64,000 bases of DNA. Origin: Aquanectria penicillioides (lineage: Eukaryota; Ascomycota; Sordariomycetes; Hypocreales; Nectriaceae). Both the position numbers and the translations under genes were made by a program. The notes under the pieces were generated by a model, which saw only the letters and a program-made list of their open reading frames with translations, ran no database searches and was not told the origin of the DNA. The stretch spans positions 3,720,746 through 3,784,745 of the forward strand of contig PYIU01000001.1 in NCBI GenBank assembly GCA_003415625.1, read 5' to 3'. How positions within the stretch are numbered: position 1 is the stretch's first letter; each line of letters opens with the position of its first letter. Positions 23,040 to 34,289 of this stretch are shown piece by piece.

Positions 23040-25594
23040 GCCTCCGCGCCCAATGCCGGCTGGCTACGCCCCGTAGGAGGCAGATCGAGTATCGTTGTGC
23101 TCTGGGAGGAGAAGCAGGCGTGAGACAGGTTCAAACGGCGGCGGGATTGTGTCGGGATCGTCTCCGGTGGCAGTGTCGTACGGCTTTGGAACAGTGGCAC
23201 ATCCGCGGGACGACGGCCGTTGGGGGAAAAGAGAATCGGGATAAACGAGAGGGGCTGGGAGATGGGGATATGGTCGGCGGATGGTTGAGATCGAAAGGAG
23301 AGGGTTAAGTCTTCGGGTGGTTCGTTGTGGACGAGGCCACGCACGCGTCGTGAGGGTCAAAGGAAATGGAATCGTAGCCTCGTGGATTCGTCTGGGGGGT
23401 CTAGTGAATTTATTTGGAGATTAGTCGGTGGCAAGATGCAGATGCGGATGCAGTGTTGAGGCCGTAGGCAAAGAGCACCTCACGCGCCGGAGAAGAAGGA
23501 AGAGAACGAAGCGGCCGTGCCGTGAAAAGGCGATAACGGGACCAGGTTTGGTTGTAGGAGGCAAGGTTTGGGAAATTTGGACATGGGGGATGAAATGGGA
23601 TGGCATGGCATGGCTCCCGTTAGGAATAGTACGTTTGGGACAGGATGAGATTGGGATTTGGGATGCCTTACCAAGGTACAAGTGCCGGAGGTAGCCTCAG
23701 CAGGCCCTGCAGCGCTGGCGTTGCAAGCGGATACTTGTGGGGAAGGTACTGTGCTTTGTATTCTCGATGCAATCGGCCTGGGAAGGGAGCTCTAACCAGC
23801 ACCACCACCAGCACCACCACCAGCACCACTACCAGCGCCACCACCAACGCCGCAGGCAATGTCCAAGCTCGTCTTTGGGAAAGGAAAACCAGTCTTCGGT
23901 GTAGGATTCTTCGCACAAGGAGACCAAAGAACCCCCCGCCTTCATCTTCTTGCTCAGTCAAGGGCTGATCTTCCTTTCACGGCTACACAATTGCGTCTGC
24001 AACCTCAACTGTATACTACCTACCCAGTTATAGTGCTATTGCTACCTTACCATGTACGCATGTACCATACCGTAGCACCGCACCGTACGCAATCCGTCAA
24101 TGTGGAATGGATAGGGGATTCACACGGACGACCTCCTCCCGGGCCTCCGTCTACCCGCTTCTGTTCATGTCGACTCTCAGTCATATCATTGGGCGAGGAT
24201 GAGGAGACCAAAGCATCTGCAGCCGTTGGGTGGTGGCGCGACACGACGACACCAACACCAAACACCGACATGTAAAAATCCACAAGGTGGGACAGACATG
24301 GAGCGACCAGGATGCCAAAGGCGACATGGGCAAGATGCAACTTCAAGGAGCACTCCAGGGGCGGGCATGGGCCGCAAAAGGGTTCGTTCGCTTAGCCATG
24401 GGATCTAGGCCTTTAATCAAAACGACGTGGAGCCTCGACAACGTTCACAGAGCCCGGCGCTGACTCCGGCTTGCCAGTCTTCTCTTCTTCTGTATTCCTC
24501 ATAGATCCTTCGTTGGGGCTTTGTCGTCATTGAACGGCGGCCCTCCATTCCTCCGTCTTGCATCCGGTGTAATCACAACCATGGCAGTGCATGCGTGCTT
24601 CACGTGGGGGACGAAGGACAGCGAGCCAGCCAGCATTACCCAGCTGCACTGCGGCGATAGAGGTGCTGCCCGTTGGCTTCCCTCAACGTTGTCCAAGTGG
24701 CTTTAAACTGCTGGCCTAAGAGTTGCTAGAAACCATGACGTGGACTAACTTGACGCATGTACGCAGTGAGGATCGACAGCCACACGCACGCACAGTAGCA
24801 AGGAGATTGTACGCGCGGGGGGGCCCAAGCCTTGCTTCCAAGATCCGGAGCAGACATCACAATCACGAGCACAGATTCGATCCAGGGCTGATGCAAGATG
24901 ACAGGCTAGTTCCTCCTCTGTCAGCCGCGTTCTCCCACCGCATTTCTCGACAGCCTTTGGAAAAGAAAATCTTATCCATGAGGTAGTCATGTACGTTCAA
25001 TCATTGCGATCCTCCCCACGGTAGAGGGAAGCACCGCACCCAAGATTGTTCGCTTTTGTCTCCATTCTTTGTTCCTCGCTATCGGTGGTCCTGGGTGCAA
25101 GCCTTGCGGCGCACCTCGCATCAATGTTGTCAGAGAAACCTGAAGGTTGTTATTTGCGTTGTTCAATATTTAATGAAGAGAAAGGAAAGAAAAAAAAAGC
25201 AGATGGAAATTTTCTTCATCTGGTTTTCTTCGTCCATGGAGCCTGGTGGGGCTGTTGGTGCCTGAGAAATTGCCCCATCTATGCCTTACTATCCAGGCGG
25301 AAATTGTTCACTCAAATCCACCATCCATAGGTAGCATAGCATGCTTGGAGCTCTTTAGTGGCAGCTGTGCGACTGCGCCTTCAGCTGAGTAAAACTATTC
25401 CGCCTCTTGATAGTTATCACCTGGTGCTTTTGATTTTATACCAAAAACACAAAAATGACTGCCTGATTCCATAACTACGGCATATATACGCAGCTGTCTA
25501 TCACGGTGCCTAGGCGTCCAGTTTCTAAATGCACAGTTGAGCGGGTGAGCTCTGCTCCATCCATGAGGGAAAATCGATATCCACTATTCGCAGA
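23040..25594. other. 2.55-kb intergenic region with an AGCACC/ACC repeat
   Basis: Separates the kinase start (minus) from the DUF7730-like gene (plus). Apart from the kinase promoter and leader, the only clear feature is an ACC/AGCACC simple repeat at about 23796-23846. Many short overlapping frames occur on both strands here. None carries a motif or a consistent exon structure. Confidence 0.45.
23796..23846. repeat. Imperfect (ACC)n/(AGCACC)n repeat
   Basis: Simple repeat built of CAGCACCACC-type units. It reads as Val/Leu or Thr runs in several frames, which explains the low-complexity frames there. Confidence 0.75.
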
Positions 25595-26962
25595 ATGCCA
25601 AATTCAATATCATCATGGTTTTTTAGCAGGTACGCTCAAATGAAATGGAAACCTTCGATTGCGACGCTTCCCACCCATCGACCTCGGCCACTCACCCCGG
25701 GAGGGTTCAATGGGGATCCTTTCTGGGCCGAACAAGTTCAGCAAAATAGCTCCTTCTTTCACAAACTGCCTGCAGAGCTTCGACATATGATCTTGGTCGA
25801 AGCTTTTGGTGGCCGGGTCATTCACATGGACCTATTCTTCGAACATCCCCCGCTGTTGGTGGTCGATGTAGTTGAACAAAAGTCGTTGGACTATGCACTG
25901 CCTATTCACTGCGGATTAAACGTGAAACCATATGCTCGAGAGGGAGAGCTACCGTATCATGTCGATCATGCGCAGCCGAAAGAGTGGAGATGGCGGAGCT
26001 CCGTTTGTCACCGGGATTCTCCAGACGCGATCTCAGACCCCCCTGGTCGACGGGTACAACCAGCTCAAGATAGGTGCCGGTTCGGGGGCCAAAATTGCAT
26101 GAATTGCGACTCCCGGCCAGGCGAGTGGCCCGGAAAATGTTTCATTGGCATCATGGGATGGCTGCTCTCTTGTCGCCAGGCGTACGGCGGCCCGCAAATC
26201 CTCTCGTGTTTGATCGACGTCGCTGACTACTAATTTAGATACGCTGAGGGGATCAAAGTTCTTTATACGACGAATACCATCCATACAGCGAGCAAAGAGA
26301 TGGTTATGCGATTGCCTCGCCTGCTCGTGCCACAGCGGGCTGAGATGATAAGCTCCATCGAAATTCTCTGGGATTTCGAGCCGTTCCTGCAGTGGGGCAA
26401 AACATCGGCCTACTCGCCGCTTTCGGACCGGAAATCATTTCAGGCATTCCTGGAGTCCGTCCCGGGGACGTTTCCTAGGCTGAAGTCGCTGTATATCTCG
26501 TTGCAGGGCAAATTGCACGGATATAAAGTCAGCCAGTTCCCTGCCACTGCCGAGGAGCGCTTTGGGATCTTGGAAAAAGTCATCATGCTTCCAGTCGACA
26601 ACATGGTCCGAAAACTAGGACCTCATGTTTCTGACGTTTCTATTGCGATCCCCAGTTCTCTCTATTATCACTATCGGTCGCGGGCGCAAGACCTAGGCTG
26701 GAAGTTGGAACAGAGATGCCGAGGCAGTCAGCTGGAACGACATTGGAGACCGCTAGCTGGTTGCGAATTTCGGTTGGGGTATTGGGTGCCGCTTGGACAA
26801 AAGGACTTACGAAAATATTGCTCGTGTTTGGGACAAGAGGATCGCCCAAAGATCTGCCCTTGTGCGATGAAGTCTCTGAAGGAGGAGGAGGAAGATGCGG
26901 CTAGGAACCCTTATTATACGGGCGAAGAGGACGAGAATGATGTTCTTCATGGTTTTGACTGA
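25595..26962 (+). CDS. Hypothetical DUF7730-like protein
   Basis: Two exons, 25595-26181 and 26239-26962, give about 436 residues. The segment FFHKLPAELRHMILVEAFGG near residue 55 is the LPxELR start seen in fungal F-box-like and DUF7730 proteins. The intron joins SCRQ-A to YAEGIKVLYTTNTI in phase, the second conserved block (drawn from family knowledge). A Cys-rich patch with two CxC pairs lies at KYCSCLGQ...ICPCAM near the C-terminus, followed by an acidic end. Such genes are abundant and variable in Pezizomycotina and of unknown function. No transmembrane segment or signal peptide seen. Confidence 0.72.
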
Positions 26963-27610
26963 TTCGCTAGTTCGTAGCAGGATACAACCTGTGGGTTTTC
27001 ATTAATTGTCTTTCGGCACTAACGGCATGCTGCCCATGTTGCCAAGCACGAAGCCGCAGCAAAATAGCCTGTGTTATGGGACTTTGAACAACGCGTTTGC
27101 CGTGTTGGTTACGAGGAACGGTGGTTGAATGGCCGAAGGGCCTAAATCTTTGGCGCCAGTCCCAATCCTACGTAAGCCCCAGAGCTACGAGCTTCTGATG
27201 TAGCTCCAGCCAGTCTGTGCCGCGGTGATGGGTGCTCGAGACGACTCCACCCAGCGGCATGACGCAGGCGGTTAATCCAGTGCCGAAGCCTCATTCTGTG
27301 AAGCTGCTGCCGTCTTGACCAATTCCTCATCTTGGCGGCTTGCTACTCCATCGCCAAGCGCATGTCCTACCACAGCGCGACAAACTGGCGGTGCGACTTT
27401 TTTTTTCTAATCCCCTCAGCTGCGGAACTCGACTCGCCCTCTCTCTGTCACCTGCTTTCGGAGCCTTTTGCTCACCACACCCCGCTCTCCAGCTAACTAC
27501 TTTTCGCAGGGCTGAGCTCAAGCTGCCTCTCCTCACGTCATCTTCAATTCCTTGCTCACTTCCAGCGTCGCCTTTATATAACCTACTCGATCGCATCCCA
27601 CACATCAGCC
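26963..27610. promoter_or_regulatory. Promoter region of the PI-PLC gene
   Basis: About 650 bp. From ~27390 the plus strand is pyrimidine-rich (TTTTTTTTC, CTCTCTCTG). A TTTATATAACC element lies near 27572-27582, some 30 bp before the start codon. No coding signal. Confidence 0.4.
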
Positions 27611-29350
27611 ATGGCGGATATCACAGAGCGTCTCGGGAATCTCAACCCTTTCTCCAAGGGCCGTCGCGTCGACGACGAGGATATGGGCGGGACGATTGAC
27701 AACTCCACCATTGCGGGGGGTGGCCACACCCTACGTCACCATGGCCTTGACCTCAGAGTCAGCCATGCGCTGCGTTCGCTCATGGTCGACAAAGGCATCT
27801 TGGCCGATGCGGACGCCGGACTAGAAGAGGGGGGCGCGCCATCCAGAGCGCTTCTCGATCTTCTCAACAAGCCTCACATCCGTGTGCCTGAAGAACTGAC
27901 CGACCGGTCTCATCCTCTGCCCGAGTACTTCATCAGCTCCAGCCACAACACCTACCTAATGGACCACCAGCTCTACGGTGCGTCAAATGCAATGGCCTAT
28001 GATCTTGCGCTCGACACCGTAGGTGCGAGATGCGTAGAAATCGATGCCTGGGACAATAGCGAAAATAAGGCTGAACCCAAGGTTACTCATGGCTATACCT
28101 TGGTGTCGCACATATCATTTCGATCTGTTTGCGAGACTATCCGCGACGTCGTCGATCGGGAGGCTGCTTTGGCTGCTGCATCTAATTTCCGCCCGGCGCC
28201 TATCTTGCTCTCGCTGGAAAACCACTGTGAGGCAGAGGGTCAAAGGCGTCTCGTTGACATCATGCTCGAGGTTTGGGGCGATCGCCTTCTAAGCCGACCT
28301 GTGCGCGAACATGGCCACCGAGAGCAGGCGGGCATTTCTGAGCAGCATGTGAGCCTAGAGGAGCTAGGATCCAAGATTGCCGTCATTGTCGAGTATCATA
28401 TCCAGGGCGAGTCGAACGAAGATCTTGGGTCCGTTGACCCCAGCGATTCGGAAACCGAAGAGGAGAAGCGCGAGCGCGAGGAGTACGAGCAAAAGAAGAA
28501 GGAAGCATGCGCCATAATTATTCCTGAACTGGCTGATTTGGGTGTCTATGCTCAATCAGTCAAGCCCTCTGACGATTCATGGTATACAGGAGAGCTTACC
28601 AACGGCCCTCATAACCACCTCATCAACGTCTCGGAAATTGGTATCAGTGACCTTCTGCCTCAGCATAGCCAGTCCATTGCCAGGCACAACGCCCACCATC
28701 TAATGCGAGTATTCCCCAAGGGAACTCGTATCAACTCTAGCAACCTCAGGCCTGTCGCCTTTTGGGGCATTGGAGCCCAGATTTGCGCCCTCAACATGCA
28801 AACATTTGGCACTAGCAACCAGCTGAACGAAGCTCTCTTCAACGGCACGGATGGATACGTGCTCAAGCCGGCAGCTCTACGAGCCGGTGGAAGCGGCATC
28901 CTGAATACTGGCCGAAGAAAGAGACTCAATCTCCACGTTGCAGGAGCCACTGCAATCCCTCTTCATGAAGACTCCGAGGCCGACGACATCAAACCCTACC
29001 TCACGTGTACCCTTTACCACCCAGACAACCTTAGGGATGAGCCTCCTAAGCGCAAGACCTCTCCCTACAAGCATCACCGACTCGGCTTCTTGCACCGCGG
29101 CGAGAACCCCCCTCCAACAGATCCTATCTGGGACGAGACACTGGAGTGGGAGTATAATGACAATGAACTGGTGTTTGTAAGGATGCTAATTAAGAGTGAT
29201 GAGAGCTGGGCCAAGAACCCCATGTTTGCTGTGGCCGCTGTGCGCCTGGATTACGTGGTGCCTGGATGGAGCTTCATCCGAATGCTGGACATGCAAGGCC
29301 ACGAGACCCGATGCAGTATTCTTGTGAGGTTCCACTTCGAGGACATTTGA
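27611..29350 (+). CDS. Phosphoinositide-specific phospholipase C
   Basis: Single exon of 579 residues. The catalytic X box is clear: SSHNTYL with the first catalytic His near 112, CVEIDAWD (metal ligands, ~141-148), and VTHGYTL with the second His near 160. An acidic, charged linker (~275-305, EEEKREREEYEQKKKE) separates it from the Y box, which includes NLRPVAFWGIGAQICALNMQ and FNGTDGYVLKP. The end looks like a C2 domain (YLTCTLYHPD ... ILVRFHFEDI). I see no PH domain and no evident EF-hand, so this is a short PLC form. It would cleave PIP2 to inositol trisphosphate and diacylglycerol. The ATG at 27611 follows a short promoter with a TATA-like element. Confidence 0.93.
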   Translation: MADITERLGNLNPFSKGRRVDDEDMGGTIDNSTIAGGGHTLRHHGLDLRVSHALRSLMVDKGILADADAGLEEGGAPSRALLDLLNKPHIRVPEELTDRSHPLPEYFISSSHNTYLMDHQLYGASNAMAYDLALDTVGARCVEIDAWDNSENKAEPKVTHGYTLVSHISFRSVCETIRDVVDREAALAAASNFRPAPILLSLENHCEAEGQRRLVDIMLEVWGDRLLSRPVREHGHREQAGISEQHVSLEELGSKIAVIVEYHIQGESNEDLGSVDPSDSETEEEKREREEYEQKKKEACAIIIPELADLGVYAQSVKPSDDSWYTGELTNGPHNHLINVSEIGISDLLPQHSQSIARHNAHHLMRVFPKGTRINSSNLRPVAFWGIGAQICALNMQTFGTSNQLNEALFNGTDGYVLKPAALRAGGSGILNTGRRKRLNLHVAGATAIPLHEDSEADDIKPYLTCTLYHPDNLRDEPPKRKTSPYKHHRLGFLHRGENPPPTDPIWDETLEWEYNDNELVFVRMLIKSDESWAKNPMFAVAAVRLDYVVPGWSFIRMLDMQGHETRCSILVRFHFEDI

Positions 29351-29624
29351 ACGGCAGTGGATATCGCGGGCGATTTCAAAATACTTGGTGCGAGTTATGA
29401 AACTTTCCTCACAACTGTTACTTGATTTGCATGTCCAAGAACCAACTGTCTGTAACAAGTCGCTTTTTAGTAAATTATCATTTCATGATGCTTGGACGCG
29501 AGATTTATCCTTGATGAAAAAAAGAAATTGCCCATATTCCAGACTACTACTCAACTTCTAGGAGTATCAACCCCAGGTACCGTTCACAATACAATGTACA
29601 TACTGGACTCAGGCCCTCAGTGCT

Positions 29625-30391
29625 TTACCGCCGGTACCACATCCTGGTCACCTTGGTCCGTCGCATCTTCCTCTGTAGCATAAAGACGCCGTACATCAAC
29701 GCCTCAGGAGTCGGCGGACATCCGGGGACGTAGATATCCACTGGTATAATTCGGTCCACGCCCCGCACAACGCTGTAGCTGTAGTGATAGTATCCTCCTC
29801 CGTTGGCGCAACTGCCCATGCTAATTACCCACCGTGGTTCAGGCATTTGATCGTAGCACTGACGTACTGCTGGGGCCATCTTATTGGTGACAGTTCCGGC
29901 GACAATCATGACGTCCGCTTGACGAGGTGAGGCACGGAAGATAATGCCTAGTCGGTCTTGGTCGTAACGAGGCATCGAGACGTGCATCATTTCGATGCCG
30001 CAGCAGGCGAGTCCAAAGGTCAGTGGCCATAGGGAACCTTGTCGACCCCAATTGACAATTTGATCGAGCTTGGTCCTGTTATTTGATCAGCCGAGCTTCT
30101 CTGCATATCGAGTCATGGGTGATGGTGTACGTGACATAACCCACTGCTCCCGTCTTCTCCGAGTCTAAAGAGAGAGCTTTGGGCTCCGAGTCAATTGGGT
30201 GAGAAGAGTAGTGTTTGCGGGAGACGTTCGAGTGGGACGTGGCGCAGAGGGCGAGAGCGCGGCGACCAGGAACTGGTAGAGTTGGGACGACTAGACGCAA
30301 TCGGTCAGTATTCTCATATATGCGGATAGCAAAGGCAATTGGCCAAGACATGCTCACCACGCGCCAGCTTATGTACAATTTTCCCACTCAT
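29625..30391 (-). CDS. NDUFS7: NADH:ubiquinone oxidoreductase 20-kDa subunit (PSST, NDUFS7)
   Basis: Three exons on the minus strand: 30391-30358, 30290-30131 and 30075-29625; about 214 residues. A basic, Ser-rich presequence (residues 1 to ~45) fits mitochondrial import. The mature part has GAVGYVTTKLDQI over the second junction and the cysteines of iron-sulfur cluster N2: LACCGIEM (88, 89), SMGSCANGG (153) and [11 protein letters not shown] (183). The protein sits at the junction of the peripheral and membrane arms of complex I, where N2 hands electrons to ubiquinone. The 11-codon first exon was chosen because its ATG joins the second exon in phase. The convergent PLC gene ends 275 bp away. 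Confidence 0.93.
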
Positions 30392-30829
30392 CTTTCTGTT
30401 ACGCTTCTGTGAGAGGCAAGAGATGCACTTGGAAGAAAGAACCAAGGGAACTCTACAGCTCGGGGAGGTCTATGAATCCAAGACTAATACCAGGACTTGC
30501 TTGCTAGTCACTCCGGGGCACGACAGACCCACGTGAAACTGCGTTTCCATACCGAACGCCAATCAGTGACAAGCTAGAGGTCAAATATCAACAATGCTGT
30601 ACATCAGCGCCAGGACATATGGTCCTGTTGCAGGCAAAGCCTAGCTTACACGGATCGTGCGACCAAAAGTGTGGGGCCTTTTACCCATATGGCGTCGGCA
30701 AAGAACCCACGAGCCGGCATAAAACCCACGCCGGCCGCACCCAAGCGGGATAAAACCCACCAACTGTGAACCCATCGGCTGTGAACCCACGACGAGACGA
30801 CTAGTGTAATTGAAGCGCGACGACCGAAC
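30392..30829. promoter_or_regulatory. Divergent promoter NDUFS7 / C2H2-Zn2Cys6 regulator with AACCCA repeats
   Basis: 438 bp between two start codons. Five same-strand copies of AACCCAC or AACCCAT lie at 30704-30710, 30723-30729, 30754-30760, 30769-30775 and 30784-30790. Two are in the context ATAAAACCCAC and two in CTGTGAACCCA. The array ends 40 bp before the regulator start. Possible operator array (inference). Confidence 0.5.
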
Positions 30830-32933
30830 ATGCCAGGCCTCTCCAAGATGAAGGATGCCGAGTCTCGGCTGCGGTGCTCGACCTGCGAGAAGACCTATGC
30901 CAGAATCAGCCATTTGCGACGTCATGAGGCTTCACGTACGGCAACTAAACGCGTTCTTGTCCAATTGGTGCTGCATTGCTAACGCCAAACAGACACCAGC
31001 GACCGGTTAATCGTCTGCCCTTCATGCTCGAAGAGCTTCGTGAGAATGTAAGAGCTGATACAGTCTTTGAATTGAATCTCGGATTACCTAGTTGCTAATC
31101 GTGGGGGTAGCGATGTGGCACGTCGCCACCTCAAGAGCTGTGTCAAGGATGATCAAAGCATGATTCTACCAACTACCAAACGTGGCAAGAAGCCCACCGC
31201 CTGTGATAGATGCTCACAAATTAAAGCGTCGTGTAGCTTGGAGACGCCATGTTCGAGATGTCGAACCTCTGGACTGCCCTGCTTATACACTAGAGCCGAT
31301 GCCAGCTTAGGCACACCCCCAGGCACGGCCAATGTCCCAGCCAAGACTAAGATTCCATGGCTACTGAACATGACCAATCCAGCTGCGATTGGAACTGAAG
31401 CTGCAATATCTCTAGAATTTCTTGCAGATGATCTAGGTGAAGAGGGTGTGTGGAACATGCCAGTCCCATTTGTCGGAGACAGTACAGTGCCAGGGTCTGA
31501 CCTGCACGACGAATCGATCTCCTGGGGACCTGCAGCTTGGATGGCAGATCTAGGTTTGGATCTAGGGATTGAATCCGGCAGGGAATCTATCAGTCTCAGT
31601 GATCCTATCCTCCAATCCCCCGTATTGGCTGCCCGAATGGGGGAGATCATTGCTGAGTTGTCCAAGACACATGCGGCAATGAGGCAAAAAGGCAGCATAG
31701 ATGAGCCTGGTTTTGACACCAACCTTGCACAAACAGTCTTCACCACGCAAAACCTCGAGTATTTCTTGTGGGTATACTTCCATCACATACATTCTTATCA
31801 CCCCATTCTGCATGTCCCAACGTTTAGCTGCGAAAAGGCGTCGCTGCCTCTGCTTTTATCTCTCTTTCTGTTTGGTTGCTTATTCTCGGCACCCATGGAC
31901 GACGCTATATCGGCACGCTCATTTTTTCACGTGGCGGAGGAGTTCATTTTTAACCATCTCGACATGCATTATTTGCTGCAGCAGAGAAGCGGAACTACCC
32001 CAAGTCTCGACAAGCTGGAGATTCTTCAGGCTGGCCTAACGATTCATGTTATTCAGAACAGCCAAAATAACATGGCCCTTCGTCAACGCATCAGGGTCGA
32101 CCGGCACCCGTCGTTTAGTTCGGCACTGCGAATATCTGGCGTCATGGGTGCAAAGCATCGCATGGATATCTCCGAATACTCTGAATCCACCTGGCATCAA
32201 TTCATCAACGATGAGACCAGGATCCGGTAAGTCTATTGACACAATTGATGTCTTCAAATGCTGACCTGAAAATTGCCAAGTTTGGCGCATTGGTTTCATA
32301 TGAATAACGCCATCATGGTAAGTTTCTTCAATAGCCATTCCCAAACGTACATGTGCGAAATGGTCGGCGATATGCCTTGTCGAAAGGAACTCTTCGAGGC
32401 CGAGACGCCAGAGGCATTTGCTCGATTGCTGGTTTTGGAACCCTCTGGGCCACGGTTGCAGTCATTGGCGAATTGGACATCTTTCCTTCTTCAGGATTTT
32501 TGGCCTGGGCCCGACCACGAAGTATATAACCGCATCAGGCCGGACATCCTGTCACTCGTCATCAGCTGTAGGCACCAACTCACTCCGCTGATTGTATAAG
32601 CCGAGCTAACCTTCTGCAGCTCTCAGCAATACTATCTCGATAGCAAGAAACAACTGCCTGCTTTCCGTGTCGGGTAGGCCCCTTCTCCGTGCCTGTATGC
32701 GATGGAAATCGCTGTGGGATGCGGCGATGAAGAGCAGCGAGAGCTTCCGTCATGAGCCTGTGCCAGGATTCACCAAGTATTCTATGGAAATATGGTGGTT
32801 TTGTATAACCGTGATCAAGGTCCAGCAGTCTGGCGACATGACGTCAGAATACATTTCCAACGTAGCCCTTGATTCTATGACGCCCGTCAATGAATTTTTG
32901 AACCGTTACAAAGATGGCTGCAGCCGACGTTGA
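30830..32933 (+). CDS. Transcription factor with tandem C2H2-type fingers plus Zn2Cys6 cluster
   Basis: Five exons, 30830-30935, 30993-31047, 31111-32226, 32281-32567 and 32620-32933, give about 625 residues. Finger 1 is C-x2-C-x12-H-x3-H (CSTCEKTYARISHLRRH, split by intron 1). Finger 2 is C-x2-C-x12-H-x3-C (CPSCSKSF...RRHLKSC, split by intron 2). A Zn2Cys6 cluster follows at residues ~85-111 with C-x2-C-x6-C-x5-C-x2-C-x6-C spacing (ACDRCSQIK...CSRCRTSGLPC). The rest has a Fungal_trans-like helical region (YFLWVYFHHIHSYHPILH). Combined C2H2/Zn2Cys6 regulators are a known fungal class, often near accessory metabolism genes. It heads a run of oxidoreductase and transporter genes and may control them (inference). 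Confidence 0.84.
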
Positions 32934-33164
32934 AGAGCAACACCCCTGTTTATATTATCCCGAACGGGAGATGTCCGAAAATGGGAATCACAATCACCCA
33001 CCAACTGCTGTCAAATAGTGTTGCCACCCAACTCTGGCCTGATCCCAACCATCGTTGCAACAAGGGTGTGATTAACTGTTCTCTCCCTCTTGCATTCCCC
33101 AGTATCCATCAGCTGCAACTGATCGACTGTCACCTTGCAACAAATCTATACTTTGGATCTATCA

Positions 33165-34076
33165 ATGGTTATGACTTCTAAATCAGTGTTCATCACGGGC
33201 TGTGGTGCAGGAGGCATCGGGCCCTCCTTGGCCAAGGAGTTCCATCGCCGTGGCCATCGAGTTTTTGCATCGGGCCGGACCATCGAAGAGATTGATACCT
33301 CCTTTGCGGATCTAGGGATCGAGACCCTTGTTCTTGATGTTACATCCACGGATTCGATTAAGACGGCTGTGAACACTATTCGCTCCAAGACCGGTGGCAG
33401 TCTCGACATCCTCGTCAACAATGCCGGCGTAATCCACGTCCTACCCTTTGCCGACACCCCGGTCGCTGAAGTGCGTCGTCTCTTTGACGTCAATGTTTTT
33501 GCCGTATTGGAGGTTTCACAGGCCTTTTTGCCTCTTCTCTTGGAAGGAAAAGGCCTTGTGGCCAACCTGGGTAGTATCAATGCAGGCATTTGTCCTCCAC
33601 TCATGGCTGCTTATAACGCCTCCAAGGCGGCCGTTGACGCCCTCGGCCGCACAATGCGAAGGGAGCTAAAGCCCCTGGGAGTCAGGGTTGTAACGATAAA
33701 AACTGGAAGTGTTCGAAGCTCCCTTTTCGATCACGCTGACCAATTCGCAATTCCCGACTGGAGCCACTATGCCTCCCTTCGTGAATGGGTCGCGCAGCGG
33801 GGATACCTGAAGTTGACAAGCTTCGCGACTTTGGATGATTACGCCAAAGCTGTTGTGGGTGACTTGTTGTGCAATAATGTGAAGCCAGTAATCTGGAAAG
33901 GTGGACTGGCACCGGCGGCCTGGTTCGTGAGCTGGCTTGGATGGGAGACTATTTTGGTAAGCTTCTAACTGGCTCCACGGTATTCTATTTGAAGCTAATA
34001 AGAGAGACAGGATACGATGCTGACAAAATTATATCACCTGGATAAGCTTCAGTACAATCCCAAGAAGCTGTCCTGA
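33165..34076 (+). CDS. Short-chain dehydrogenase/reductase (Ayr1-like)
   Basis: Two exons, 33165-33956 and 34011-34076, give about 285 residues. Classical SDR features: cofactor loop TGCGAGGIG near residues 10-18, LVLDVTS, NNAG near 87, the catalytic Ser in NLGSINA, and YNASKAA with the active Tyr and Lys. An Arg in ASGRT after the second strand suggests NADPH preference. The pattern is closest to 1-acyl-DHAP reductase-like fungal SDRs, but many cluster-borne SDRs look the same, so the substrate is open. The second exon adds a 21-residue tail (MLTKLYHLDKLQ). It lies 231 bp after the regulator and converges on the FAD oxidase gene, consistent with co-function. Confidence 0.86.
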
Positions 34077-34289
34077 ACTCGCAAGCTATTTTGGTGTACT
34101 GATGCTGTCATGAATCTTAAATTGCAGGCATACAGGTAGTCTTTAGTGACGGAAAAAGTAACGAACATCATCAACAAAGCCTCCTAGCTCAAGACATCAA
34201 TTAAGATTGCGAGTTCATTTCTCCCCTAGTTTCTTGAATCATGCTATCCCAGAGACAAGTAACAGCCCAAAGTATCCCAAAGGCAATCT

